This document shows positions 22,537 through 34,776 of a DNA stretch of 64,000 nucleotides, piece after piece. Under the pieces are notes generated by a model that was not told the DNA's origin, did no database searches, and saw only the letters and a program-made list of their open reading frames with translations. A program made the translations under genes and the position numbers. Origin of the DNA: Ailurus styani (Eukaryota > Chordata > Mammalia > Carnivora > Ailuridae); contig LNAC01000032.1 of the NCBI GenBank assembly GCA_002007465.1, positions 1,249,297-1,313,296 on the forward strand. Direction: 5' to 3'. Positions within the stretch are counted from its first letter, which is position 1. Every line of letters starts with the position of its first letter.

Positions 22537-24883
22537 CTATGTTAAAATCGTTTTAATGCTTACTGTTGCACCTATGAAAAACCTTTTCTAATCTCTAATA
22601 GTTTAAAATAAGCAGAATTACAAATACAGTATTAGGATATTTCATCCTAATTCAGTTCCAAAGGTACATTCGAGTAATGGAACTTCTCTCCCAGAGGTTA
22701 AACTTGGATACTTGGATGTTTTCATACAATTGCAGGCATAACAACAACTGTTGATTACATTGCTTAGTCACTGGCATAAATTCAGACTTCACTAATTAAA
22801 TGTGGCACAGTCCCACTAAATGGAATAAACTAATTAAATGAAACTGCCTGGATTCATCATAAAGTGAATTTCATATAAGAAGAAGAGCTTTAACCTGTTA
22901 GCCGAAGATCTGTGCTTCAGCTCAGACTGACCACAGTTATGAGTAGCAAAGCTGGGTGGGTGACTTCCAGGCAAGATCTCACAGCAAACATCCTAAAACC
23001 AAAACTTTACAGAAAGAATATTACATAAAGGACCAAAATACAAACCACCACAATGAAATAGTCATTGCACTCTGACTGTCCAAAGGTTTTTGTTGGTAGA
23101 GAAGGCAGACGGTGAGGAGTGGACAACAAGAGATACTGATTAATTTTTAGCCAAGTTTATCAATCTCCAGACTCCAGCAGCTTCTGGCTTTGGGGTGAAT
23201 ATCAAAGACTGATTACCTAAGGGACCTGATAGGACATTAAAAATGAAAGGAACCTTACAGGTCACCTCAGCTGACCTCCCCCATTTGACCTTGACCTGGA
23301 CCAGGTCCCAACTAACTCTTCTCAAGCCTACTTTTTGGCTTCGCAATCATCCACCCTTCACTCTAACTTCTTCATGCACTTTTGAGTCTCTCTCTATTTT
23401 TTTTTTTTTTTTTAAAGCTGTCTTATCTGTTCCTCTATGGGTTGGACTGTGTGTTCCTAGAACGGTCAAGTGCTGCTTCCTTGCTTTCTGATCTAGATTA
23501 CAAGCACTATATGGTACCCAAAATTACCACCCATTGAACCAGTGCCCCAGCCATGGTCTGGCCTCTTGTCTCCCACCCCACCTTGGCTTTACCACATCGC
23601 CATGCCCATGAGAGTAGCTGTCACTTTCAAGTCCTGCACAGGTGTTGCCTGATCCCACCTGTGATGATTATCAACTTCCAGGAAGCTCCAAATTCATCCT
23701 TTTTGACTTCTTCGTGAAAATGGATCTGGGCCCTTTAACTAGTTTTCCTTTGCTGGTTGGCACTAAAGTTTTGTCAGTGGGGGGCAGAGAGAGACACCAG
23801 AGGAGGAAAAGAAGCTCTGCTTCCTAGTTGTGGTCTGCTGTGTTCACTGAGCAGGTCCAGCAGTCCTTCTCTGGTGTCTGCCCGAATTCTAGTAACTTAA
23901 AAGGCCTATTCTGGGGAACAGCCAGAATAGATACAAATAGATTCTTAAACAGAGCTGAGTTCTGCCTACCTGGTCTGCCCAATCTCAGGTGTGATTTCCT
24001 CGCTCTAAAGCAACACAAGAACACAACTTTCTTTCACAAGAAACCTTCTTAGATATCTGAAAACAAATACCTGCTTCTTCTTTGCCTTCTTTTCACCAAA
24101 TTTAGACTATCCAGCCCTTTTAACATCTTCTGTAGAAATCCCCAACATCTTAATCCTCTTCTGGAGGTACCTCCCTCCCCACAGCTTGCCAGTGTCCCTT
24201 CTGATGTACTGACTCAGAGCTGAACCGTAACGCTCTGACACAGGACCCAGCAAGACTGTCAGTCCTGATACAACGTAAGGGTCTATGGCTTGCCATGACG
24301 GGGATGTTCCGCTTTCCCTCAGTCGGTTAGGAGTCACGCTCATCCCATACCTTTTTCCCCACTAAGACAGACCTGCTTTCTTCTAGGGTTGATACATGCT
24401 TATCAATCCCAGATAATCAGTATGGAATGAGAATAAGAAGCCTCCAGAAAAAGCGAATTCCACAGGACCTAGGCTGGTCGTTCATGTTGTAACAACACCG
24501 GGCTATGGCACAGGCACCATTAATAATATAATATGTTCAGATCAGTGATAATACTATTATGTATTTCGAATTACATATGTTTCTGCATAATATTGTATAC
24601 TATATATTGTATGTTATATATGTGTTTGTGTATATATACATATATAATAGGCCCTTTGGACAACTGTTTAATTTAAGCCTTATTGTTTCATGGACAATTA
24701 AATATAGTGTCCAAGTTCAAAGCATGCATGAGTATTGTAATCTAGCCATTTCACGATATAAAACAGTAATTATACTGAAGTACATGAAAAGCAATGGGAA
24801 AGGAAAACATTTTTTTTCTTTTTTTTTTTTTTTTAGGAAAACATTTCTTCCATCTCAAAGTTAATCAAGGTAATGCATTCAAG
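22537..24883. other. Long stretch without recognised features
   Basis: About 2.3 kb of intron with no young repeat. It has a poly-T run at 23397-23413 and an AT-rich block at 24530-24650. Short open frames have no family features. Confidence 0.45.
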
Positions 24884-24898
24884 ACTGATCAACAGTGG

Positions 24899-25043
24899 GA
24901 GTGCCTGGCTGGCTCAGTGAGAAGGGCACTCTTGATCTCAGGGCTGGCTGTGAGGAGTTCGAGCCCCATGTGGGGTGTAAAGATTACTGAAATAAATAAT
25001 ACTTTTTCAAAAATAAATAAAACTTTAAAAACAAACCAAAAAA
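24899..25043 (+). mobile_element. Old short Can-SINE
   Basis: GAGTGCCTGGCTGGCTCAGT, CACTCTTGATCTCAGGGCT and AAGATTACTGAAATAAATAA, without CT-rich middle. TSD TGATCAACAGTG on both sides. Confidence 0.9.
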
Positions 25044-25056
25044 ATGATCAACAGTG

Positions 25057-26221
25057 ATATCCAAGCCTGACAAATTAAAATTAAAAAGCTAGCATATAAG
25101 CCAAAGAAAGGCGATTAAGTAAAACACTTGCTGAATATACCCTGAGTTATTCTCAATATGTTATATACTAAGCTACATTTCACTCTAAAACACAGCATCT
25201 TTCAACAATCCTAGGTATCCAATTAAGATTGCCCTTTTAAAAAAATCCCTCATTTAGACCCTATCTCTAACAGGCTAGCCTTAAAAAATGCAATTAAATT
25301 CATATACTAGATATGCATAGTACTTTTATAATCTTTATCACAATTCCTCTAAAAGAAGCCCTTCCCTAAAACCATACTGTCAGCACCTTCTACTTTTCTT
25401 CCCTCATCAAGTGTCATTGCATAAACTTGAATTCTGGCTTCAGCTTCTAATTGAACCATCAGAACTTATTTCTCTTCCTTAGCTTAGAGTGTACGAGTGA
25501 GATTACACCCTTTCCTATTAAGCTACAGCCCGGAGGGCAGCTTATAATGAACCTAACAAGGTGTCAAATGTTCCTGTTCTAGCCCAAATTAAAAATGCTG
25601 CATTTCCATCATTTCCTTTTTAGGTTTTCCAGGAAGAAATAAAGCTTCCCTGTAAATATGTACTGCTGAGGAACACATATAAACAAAGTTCAACAGAGCC
25701 TTGGAAATTCAGTGCCCACAAAATGCAAAACTCTCCTGTTTCTGGCCAAGAGGCCTGCAGCAGGCACAGCTCAATGTCTCTAGAAACCCATCTCTCTTCT
25801 TCCACACTAATCAAGTTTTAGCCGGGATATGGCTCCCTGCCAGGACTACGTCTCCCAGCCTCCGTGTAGCTAAATGCAGCCATCTGGCACAGCCGATGAA
25901 ATATTCAACGAATGTGAGCATGAGTGTTAGGTGACATCACCAACCTTGCCCATTAACACCTTACGAGTACAAAAACAAAACAAAACCACCCCACAGTCCT
26001 TTGACTTTAGAAGCCACATGTTGATGATGACAGAGAAAAGGGTCCCTGAATGACTGTGTGGAGCAGAGCTAGTGCAGACCTAAAAAATTCACCTCAGAAC
26101 CATTTCCTAGAGAGAAAAAACTGGCTTAAAAACTGTGTTTAATTACTCTTGAGCCTTTTGTGCCAGCAAAAACTGAACCTTGTAGCTTATTCTCACCAAT
26201 AGAGATAATACAAATTCATTT
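25057..26221. other. Unique intron sequence
   Basis: No gene or repeat recognised. Confidence 0.45.
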
Positions 26222-26236
26222 AGAAAATGATTTGAG

Positions 26237-26426
26237 GGCGCCTGGGTGGCTCAGTGGGTTAAAGCCTCTGCCTTTGGCTCAGGTCATGATCTCAGGGTCC
26301 TGGGATCGAGCCCCGGGTTGGGCTCCCTGCTTGCTTCCTCCTCTCCCTCTGCCTGCCTCTCTGCCTACTTGTGATCTCTATCTCTCAAATAAATAAATAA
26401 AAATCTTTAAAAAAAAAAGAAAAGAA
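26237..26426 (+). mobile_element. Can-SINE, young, shortened
   Basis: Sense copy of the GTGGGTTAAAGCC subtype with a small deletion in the GCTCAGCAGGGAGCC part; perfect TSD AGAAAATGATTTGAG (26222-26236, 26427-26441). Confidence 0.95.
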
Positions 26427-26441
26427 AGAAAATGATTTGAG

Positions 26442-27000
26442 AAAGGGAAAGGAAAAACAGTGTATAAACACAGACTGTAAGTTCTAATGGTGGATTCGGA
26501 TTAAAGGCTGATGGTAGCCATGGTTTAATGGTAATTCCCAAGAGAAATAAACCCATTGGAATAAATGCGTGTGCCAAAGCACTGTTTCTTGAACATTCCT
26601 TACCCAAGTCTTTACCCATCATGTTACTTCTCCCACAGAATTAGAACTCATCACAGGACTGACTGCTCCCCTGCCTTCAGAGAGCAACGCATCATCTTAG
26701 TCCCAATCTCTCCATTCTCTTTTCCTGATCCTGCCAGGCACTGTGGCCTCATGATTAGGCACAACCCTAATCTACAATCTGCTGAATTACCTACACGTCT
26801 TCACATTTTTCCTTTTGTTCTTCCCATTGTTCTAGTTCCTGTTATTCCAGCTCCATGTACAGTAACCATGACTTCATGATTGGTCCTCAGTAATGTACTC
26901 ACTCACCTCATCCCACTACACACACACGCTGGATTGCCAGATCCAGATTCATTTTCTAGAAGAGCATCTCTATTACTACTGCCCGAAATCCTGGTATACA
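26442..27000. other. Unique intron sequence
   Basis: No gene or repeat recognised. Confidence 0.45.
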
Positions 27001-27232
27001 GTCTCCAGGCCAGGAGTTGGCAAACTATGACCTATAGACGAAATCTGACCTCCTGCCATTTTTTAAAATAAGGTTCATTGGAAAACAGTCACACCTATTC
27101 ATTTATATACTGTCTATAACTGCTTTCACGTTACAATGCCAGAGCTGAGTTAGCTGCAACACGGACAGTAGGATGCAAATGTTCACTTAAAATGTTCACT
27201 ATCTGGACCTCAACATAAAAAAGCTGATCAAG
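27001..27232. mobile_element. hAT-Charlie DNA transposon remnant
   Basis: CCAGGAGTTGGCAAACTATG at one end and AAAAAAGCTGATCA at the other, with ACTATCTGGACC inside, match the non-autonomous hAT-Charlie pattern (MER1/MER5 type). Confidence 0.75.
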
Positions 27233-27395
27233 GGATGCCTGAGTGGCTCAGTCAGTGAAGCATCTGCCTTTGACTCAGGTCATGATTCCAGGGTCCTGGG
27301 ATCAAGCCTACTCCTCCCTCTCCCTCTGAAGCTTCCCCTGTTTGTGCTTGCTCTCTCAAACAAAATCTTTTAATAAAAATAAATTTTTAAAAGAA
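27231..27395 (+). mobile_element. Can-SINE, older, shortened
   Basis: Sense copy beginning GGGATGCCTGAGTGGCTCAG with part of the middle deleted. It abuts the Charlie remnant. Confidence 0.9.
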
Positions 27396-27989
27396 AGTCA
27401 ATCAACACATGGTAATTTCTCATAAAGACAATGGCAACCATCTTCTTATTCCTTATTCACTCAGCACCACAAACACCTGTATTGGCAGAATAAAAAACAC
27501 AAACACACATATGTCCAGAGATATAAAATATATGCTACCTCCCTTGATTAGCCCCTAATCTCTGCAAGATCAACAGATGGTAATCTTACTCATGGCAACT
27601 TCATCCTCCAAAGTAGGAGGATGCCCCGCTTCTGGAATAGTAATAAAAAGATGGTTACAGGAAAGGACCCACAGGTTTCCTAACATCAAAAATTATTTTT
27701 TCTTTGGGGTTTATTTTCCAACGGACTAATCTTGCATTCTGCCCAGGAGCTGTACCTTACAAATAAACATTTTTATCACTGATTTTTAAATATTCTAAAT
27801 TATTTAAGTTTTCATCATTGACCTTTTAGTACTAACGCTAATAATTTTGGCAATCCCAAAACCTCACTTTACAAGTCTAAAACTAGTATGATCTAATTCC
27901 TTAAGAATCCCATTTAGGAAAGCCCTCGTCTATGCAGACAAGTGCAACCTTCCCCACATATAAACAATCCTCCTAAATCGACACCACAC
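27396..27989. other. Unique intron sequence
   Basis: No gene or repeat recognised. Confidence 0.45.
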
Positions 27990-28958
27990 TTTAAGAACAG
28001 CCAAGACTATTACCGAAAAAGAAGTAACAAGAGTCGACAAGGAGGTGAAGAAAAGGGAACTCTTGTGCACTGCTTGCGGGACTGTAAATTGGTGCAGCCA
28101 CTATGGAAAAGAGAATGGAGATTCCGCAAAAAATTAAACACAGGACTTCCGTATGATTCAGCAATTCCAGTTCTGGGTATTTAGCCGAAAAAAAAAACAA
28201 AACCGCTAACCTGAAGAGGTCTATACACCCCCATGTCCACAGCAACATTATTTACAAAGGCCAAGATACAGAAACAACCTAAGTGTACATCCATAGATGA
28301 ATGGATAAAGAAAACGTGGTGTGTACACACACTGGAATATTACCCAGCCATAAAAAAGAATGAAATCTTGCCATCTGCAATAACATGAATGGACCCTGAG
28401 GACATCATGCTAAGTGGAATAGATGAGATCAAGAAAGACAAATACCAAGTGATCTCACTTACAAGTAGAATTGAAAAAAGAAAAAAAACCAACCAACCAA
28501 CAAACACGCTCATAGATACAGAGAACAGATGGGTAGTTGCTAGAGATGGGGGACAGGTGAAATGGGTGAAGAGAGTCAAAAGATACAGACTTTCAAAAAA
28601 CTAATGATGTATTGTATGGTGACTAACACAATAAAAAAAATAATAACGTAAAAAAAAGATACAGACTTTCAGTTATAAAAATACACGTCACGGGGATGTA
28701 ATGCATGGGCTACAACACACAACATGGCGACGAGAGTTAATAACACTCTGTTGCATATTTGAAAGTTGCTAAGAGTAAATCTTTAAAGATCCCATCACAA
28801 GAAAAAAATTTCTGTAACTGTGTACGGTGACAGATGTTAACTAGACCTGTCGTGGTGCTTGTTGTATAATACACACACAAATATCAAATCGTTTATGTTG
28901 TACGCCTGGGATGAATGTAATGTTGTAGGTCATATACTTCAATAAAAGAAAAAAAAAA
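27990..28958 (+). mobile_element. LINE-1 3' part, 5'-truncated
   Basis: The sequence follows the end of L1 ORF2 and its 3' UTR in sense: GTGCAGCCACTATGGAAAAG, GAATGGATAAAGAAAACGTG, GGAATATTACCCAGCC, ending TATACTTCAATAAAAG. Stops and frameshifts make it inactive. A 58-bp second insertion lies at 28596-28653. Confidence 0.93.
28596..28653 (+). mobile_element. 58-bp extreme 5'-truncated LINE-1 insertion
   Basis: AAAAAACTAATGATGTATTG followed by TATGGTGACTAACACAATAA and an A-rich tail matches the very 3' end of carnivore L1 as I recall it. It is flanked by the duplication AAAAGATACAGACTTTCA (28578-28595, about 28654-28671) inside the older L1. Confidence 0.85.
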
Positions 28959-29319
28959 GCCAAGAAAACGCACACCTTTACACACCAGGCTGTACTTAAT
29001 TTATGCTTCATCAGATGTTAATCATATCCTTTAAAACTCCTGATTTAGAAGCTTATCTGAAATAAAACCAAAGTATCATTTAAGATTACTGCTTTCTTTT
29101 AATAGAAAATACAACACACAAAGATCATTTTGATTAACTTTTTAAAAAATCTTCAATTATTCAAGGCTCATATTACAAAAAGTAGGGAAGAATGCTTCAG
29201 GGGTTCCCCGCTGAATGAAGCGGAGAAGAGGAAATCGAGAAGGTAAGACCTAAAGAGAGCCCACCGTTAAGGAATGCCATGTAATACTTAGTTCTGGATC
29301 ATCCGTCCACTCCCCCTCT
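28959..29319. other. Unique intron sequence
   Basis: No gene or repeat recognised. Confidence 0.45.
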
Positions 29320-29715
29320 ACCCGACAAGCATGTATTATGCACCTACTGTGGCGGGGTCCTGAGAGGTGAGGACAGAGAGTTCTGACCACAAAGTGCTGA
29401 GGGAATCCAGGTGGGAAAACCACGTGAGCACAACTAGAACACACGGTGGGATGCGGTACCGCGAGCGAGGGAAAAAGAACATGGTGCAGTCTGCTGGCAC
29501 GGACCTGTGGACCTCAGCAAAATGGGGACCCACGCAGTGGGTGGGTGGGTACTGGAATTCAGCCTTGGAGGAAGTGCAGAACTCAGAAGAGTGAAGAAGG
29601 AAGGGTGATTTGGGGGGCGGAGGGAGGGTCAAAGCTACCCAGGGAACATCACAAACACCAGTCATGGGACATGGAAGGCATGGAGTACAAAGTGGGATGG
29701 AAGGGATGAGGCCAC
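29320..29715 (-). mobile_element. L2 (probable)
   Basis: CATGTATTATGCACCTACTG starts a reversed L2 3' end; the rest is GC-rich and diverged. Open frames here on both strands are incidental. Confidence 0.5.
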
Positions 29716-30730
29716 TGGATTTCTGGATCAGCTGTACCTTATTAGGTTATAGAGCTTTCTCCCCTTGGTTTCACGACCAACCAACCTATAAAAGGATAAT
29801 TTACAAGGTCAAAAGAAACCATACTTTCTCCTGAAAAGTGGAAATTGCTTTTTTATATATTATTTGAAACATTCTCAAAGCAGACTTGCAGAAATGAGTC
29901 ATCAGACTGTAAAATGTCATCACAAATATCCTCTAGCAAGGGCTTAGAGAGCCAATGCTATGTTGATCTGTTTGCAGACAGTTTCTAGAACAATGTTTTT
30001 TCAGGTTTATGGTCACAATGCTGTCAGCCTCTCTAATAAAAATGTACACTTATATTCCAGCTGCATTACTGGTGCAAAGAGCGGTTATTCATCAAACACA
30101 TTTTAAAATCCTCTCTTCAAATAACCTATTCAGCCTATTGGGGAAACTCATATGAAAACAAACAAAATATTTAACAAGAGACAGCCACACATGAATACGC
30201 ACATACACGCAGTCAGAAAAAGAACAAGGATTTGTCAAGAAGACCAACTTCTTCCTTTCTCCAACCAGATTCAGGACATTTATTTACCATTATGCCTCAG
30301 AGGTTAAAAATAAACTAATTCATCAAGTCCCAGAAATGAGATTTGAGCAGTATATTCATTATAAAAGCATTCCTACAACAAAATAATTGAGAGTTCCCAG
30401 TGGAATTAAATATAATGAGATTACCACTTGTGTTCACAGCAGTTTTTACAAACCAAACCACCTACTCCATCTAGTAAGTACCAAAAGACCTTCAGGTACA
30501 ACACCTACTTGTGGGATGACGCTTGCGGATCCAGAAGACTTCTTCCTCCCTAAAGTGTACCACAATAAAGCTTTGTGCACCTATCCATTTCTTGATGGGA
30601 GGTTTAATGTTTCATGTCTCTTCTTGTTTCTGCTCACAGGCTATAGATATTTCAACTCTCGCTCTCTCATTGCTCTTTTCATGTCTCCCTATTTCTTGCC
30701 CTGAAATCTACTGAGAGAAATTCTCCTCAG
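29716..30730. other. Unique intron sequence
   Basis: No gene or repeat recognised over about 1 kb. Confidence 0.45.
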
Positions 30731-30740
30731 TAAACTTTGG

Positions 30741-30948
30741 TTTTTTTTTTTTAAAGATTTTATTTATTTATTTGACAGAGAGAGAGAAAGATTACAAGTA
30801 GGCAGAGAGGCAGGCAGAGAGACAGGGAGAAGAGGAAGCAGGCTCCCCGCTGAGCAGACAGCCTGATGCGTGCCTCGATCCCAGGACGCTGAGATCATGA
30901 CCTGAGCCGAAAGCAGAGGCTTTAACCCACTGAGCCACCCAGGCGCCC
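30741..30948 (-). mobile_element. Can-SINE, young
   Basis: Antisense full-length copy; TSD TAAACTTTG on both sides. Confidence 0.95.
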
Positions 30949-31028
30949 TAAACTTTGTTTATAGTGCAGATTTCACACATCGTTTCTCAACAGTATTGTG
31001 AATCCTGAATAGAAATCTAATTATCCCC

Positions 31029-31242
31029 GCCTGGGTGGCTCAGTCGGTTAAGCATCTGCCTTCAGCGCAGGTCATGATCCCAGCATCCTGAGATCAAGTC
31101 CCGCATCGGGCTCCTTGTTCAACAGGGAACCTGCTTCTCCCTACCACCCCGCACCACCACCCCCTGCTTGTGCGCATACACGAGCACACTCTTTCAGAGA
31201 TTAAAAATACATATATATGTATATATATTAAAATTTTTTTTA
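31029..31242 (+). mobile_element. Can-SINE with (TA)n tail
   Basis: Sense copy; TSD AAATCTAATTATCCCC (31013-31028 and about 31243-31258). The tail includes ACATATATATGTATATATAT. Confidence 0.95.
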
Positions 31243-31258
31243 AAAATCTAATTATCCC

Positions 31259-31627
31259 CAAGAAGAGCTGCCACACAAAAGCCTGGACTTCAATACTCTC
31301 TATTCCCTTTATAATGAAGCTGCATCTAAGGTAAAAATCATGTACAATCAAGTAATACCACTTATGAGTTAATGGAATATAAAACTCTGACAATAAAGAG
31401 ATTTATAGGCCTTGGTAGCTGACCCAAACTAGATTTTAAGTCAGGTGAGGACAGGGGAGGTAGCAAAGAAATAAGATTTAGGACAGGTGAGGGCATTAAG
31501 AAGGAAAAAAGGTGGCGAGTAAACACCTTCAGCATCCCGTTTAAGAGAGAACTATATATGTCAATTACATCTCAATCAAAAAGAGCGAGAGAACCACAGC
31601 ATCAAAATTAGATTCCTACCAGCTCAA
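31259..31627. other. Unique intron sequence
   Basis: No gene recognised. Confidence 0.4.
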
Positions 31628-31712
31628 TTCAATAGGATCGATACTTATTGAGCACTTCCTATGGGCAAAGCACCTAGGAGACTGCGTGAACAGACAGACG
31701 CTGGTTTGCCAC
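31628..31712 (-). mobile_element. L2/MIR fragment
   Basis: ATACTTATTGAGCACTTCCT followed by ATGGGCAAAGCACC matches the reversed L2 3' motif. Confidence 0.5.
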
Positions 31713-31795
31713 ACTTGCGCAATTAACTACTTAGAACATATTTGTTCAAACATCAAGAGTTGATTTTTTTTAATTTCTTAAAACCTTATTTATGG

Positions 31796-31955
31796 GGGCA
31801 CCTGGGTGGTTCGGTTAGTTAAGCATCTGCCTTCGGCTCAGATCATGATCCCAGGATCTTGGGATATGGTCCCATGTCAGGCTCCCTGACAGGCTCCCCC
31901 CTCCCCCCAGCTTTCACTCTCAGATAAATAAAATCTTTAAAACAAAACAAAACAA
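31796..31955 (+). mobile_element. Can-SINE, shortened
   Basis: Sense copy missing part of the CT-rich middle; flanks CCTTATTTATG and CGTTATTTATG. Confidence 0.92.
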
Positions 31956-31970
31956 AAACGTTATTTATGC

Positions 31971-32881
31971 ACCACATTTTCCCATTAAGAGACAATTTCA
32001 GAAAAATGGATGAGGATGTGAATGGAGGGAAAAAAGAAGGTAGGGATGATGAAACCATGAGTATGGTAAACACATAAAATGCTTATCATTTCACATTTGT
32101 TAGAAGGTGGGTTGAAAATCTGACCCTAGGCTTTCTGGCAGCCAGCACACAGGGAGAGCAGCATTGGCTACAGACTCATTCTATCACCCGTACAATAAAC
32201 CCAGCATATCGCCAGGAGAAACCAATGACCTGAATACTAAGACTAGACAGCAAGTTCTTCTGGGGGTCCTCTTAAAGGGCACTTTTTAACTGACTACCAT
32301 GGTTCATAGGGCTGGTTTTTTTAAAGGTATGCTCATTTGGAAAATTCAGTAAGAACATTTGGGTGACGGAGCCCGTGCAGTCTGAACCACACAGCTCAGA
32401 GAACAGAGAGTTGGTATTTAAAACAAAAACAAAAACAAAAACAAAAACAAAAACAAAAAACAGCAAAATTCATACTGTGATACGTTAAATGGGATTTTTA
32501 AAAAAGAAGATACTTCTAGAATATGGCTGAGATAACACTGTTTACTACCTATTGGTTTACAGCCCCCAGGTTAGCTCACGATGTCTATTATTAATTGTCT
32601 CAGGGTTCTAATGCTAGATACTCTTGAATAAACAACATTCACAGATGAAAACACTGCTAATGACAGAACAAAGTATCAGAGCGAGACTTAATCTATTCTG
32701 ACATGCCTACCCAATCAAATAAATTTCAATTCCTTTTCAAAGGGAAAACAGTTACTAGAACCACAAGGTAGAGCTGCCACTATGGCCTGAAATCATACAA
32801 GAGGATTGCTGGGCCAATAAGACAACCATTCGGACACTGACAATACTTTATTCAACACTCTCCTTACATCCCTAGTAAAAT
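31971..32881. other. Unique sequence with (AAAAC)n
   Basis: No gene recognised. A (CAAAAA)n simple repeat occupies 32421-32461. Confidence 0.5.
32421..32461. repeat. (CAAAAA)n simple repeat
   Basis: About seven near-perfect CAAAAA units. Confidence 0.95.
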
Positions 32882-32899
32882 TACAAAATGACAATTTTC

Positions 32900-33075
32900 T
32901 TTTTTTTAAAGGTTCTATTTATTTATTTGAGAGAGAGAGAGCATGGGGGTTGGGGGGGGAGAAGCAAATTCTCTGCCCAGCAGGGAGCCCCAAACGGGGG
33001 CTTGATCCCAGGACCCTGGGATCAGGACCTGAGCCGAAGGCAGACGCTTCACTGACTAAGCCACCCAGGCGCCCC
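32900..33075 (-). mobile_element. Can-SINE
   Basis: Antisense copy; TSD TACAAAATGACAATTTTC and its copy with one mismatch (32882-32899, 33076-33093). Confidence 0.95.
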
Positions 33076-33093
33076 TACAAAATGGCAATTTTC

Positions 33094-34560
33094 AAGATGG
33101 AAAGGGCTTTGGGGTCCAGTTAGACATGTCTCCTTGTACAACAGGCCCATAGACTGAATGACTTGGTTCAGGGAACAATGGGGTGGCAAGGTCAGGTGGG
33201 CACTCAGATGTCCCAACCGCCCACCACCACCTAAATTAGCTGCTCATTTCTATTCTGTGAGCTAAACACATTTAGTTTACAGAGCTATCAGATCAACCAA
33301 TATTTGCCTCGGGTTTCCTACCTTAGTCTCTCAGGGACCTCAATCCACAAATATTTATCTGCCAAGATACAAAATTATTTTCTAGCTTAGAGTCTGCCAC
33401 AAAACAACATTAACAGCGTTTGCTAAATTGCAATAAACAGTAAAATTTAAAAACGAAAAACTGAGCACAAATACTAATACCTAAGCGCTGGGAAGATGGT
33501 AATGTTTAATATTTAACAAACTGGTCTAGAATGACTTTGCCCCAGTACCTTCTAAGACTAAGTACAAACTCCAACATACAACTAAACGCTCTCCTCAGGA
33601 AAGAGCTCTGAAACCAGCAGCACAGAATACAGGGCACTAATTACAAACACAAGAGGTAGAATGGGAGTAAACTGTCAAATGGGACTGACCTAAATTCCAA
33701 AGGTAAAGACAATTTCTAAATTAACACTTGGTGGTGGGATGGAAACATGTATTGCTTTGTTTCCAGATGTTTGGGGGGGGAAAAACACATACCCAAACTT
33801 CTCTGCAAAGTACACTTGATTTCTTTTAAGTTTTAAACACAGCTTCTGTAGGGACTCAAATGCTGTCCTGGGGGCCTGAAATCCTACCAGGGAGTTTCTC
33901 AAACTAAGCAGCAGAAAACCCAAGTTAAGAAAGGCACAATTATAAGGGCTTTCTGCTTAGAGATAATTCACCAGATGCTATCATCACTCAAAGCTGCGTC
34001 CTGCAGAATAGAAACGCCAGCAGGTGCCACAGACAGCCCTGACAACCGCTCAGCCTCAGCCAGCGCTTTTGACAAGCAGAGATGCAGATACTGGAATACA
34101 ACCTTAGACACTGGGGCATGCCTTGGCTAAAGGGAACACCTGCTCTTGCTTGCTTATGCTTCTGATTAAATGTGTTCTCTAAAAAACAATCCCGGCATAC
34201 CAAACGTATCCATGTTGACAAACGTTTTTCCACCCACAAAATACTGACAGACTGCTACCTACCATATGAAGGATGAGAACTGTATATTTTCCAAAATTAC
34301 CCAATCCTCCTGGAAAGCACACTCATACTTTCCGAAAAAGTCAAATATATTTGGGAATGCTTATCTGAGATACTATTAATGACAAGTCCTTACAAGCTAA
34401 GATTTTTATGAGCTGTAGGGTTGCAAATTTCACTTCCGTTGAGTGTGTTTTTCCTGTTTTCATGGATGCTAGGAGTCTGAATGTGGCAAAAATATATAAA
34501 ATACTTGTCTTTAGCCATAGGACTTTTCATATCCAATGGAGAGACCACAAAACAGACTTT
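33094..34560. other. Long stretch without recognised features
   Basis: About 1.5 kb of intron with no repeat or gene that I recognise. Confidence 0.45.
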
Positions 34561-34575
34561 AGAATGAAAAATGTC

Positions 34576-34761
34576 GGGTGCCTGGGTGGCTCAGTGGGTT
34601 AAAGCCTCTGCCTTCGGCTCAGGTCATGATCTCAGGATCCTGGGATCGAGGCCTGCATCGGGCTCCCTGCTCAGTGGGGAGCCTGCTTCCTCCTCTCTCT
34701 CTCTCTCTGTCTACTTGTGACCCCCATCTGTTAAATAAATAAAATCTTAAAAAAAAATAAA
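34576..34761 (+). mobile_element. Can-SINE, young
   Basis: Sense copy with perfect TSD AGAATGAAAAATGTC (34561-34575 and about 34762-34776). Confidence 0.96.
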
Positions 34762-34776
34762 AGAATGAAAAATGTC

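Noticed and set aside
31206..31232. Palindromic ATATATGTATATAT tract
   Set aside because: Low-complexity SINE tail; palindromes are expected in TA repeats.
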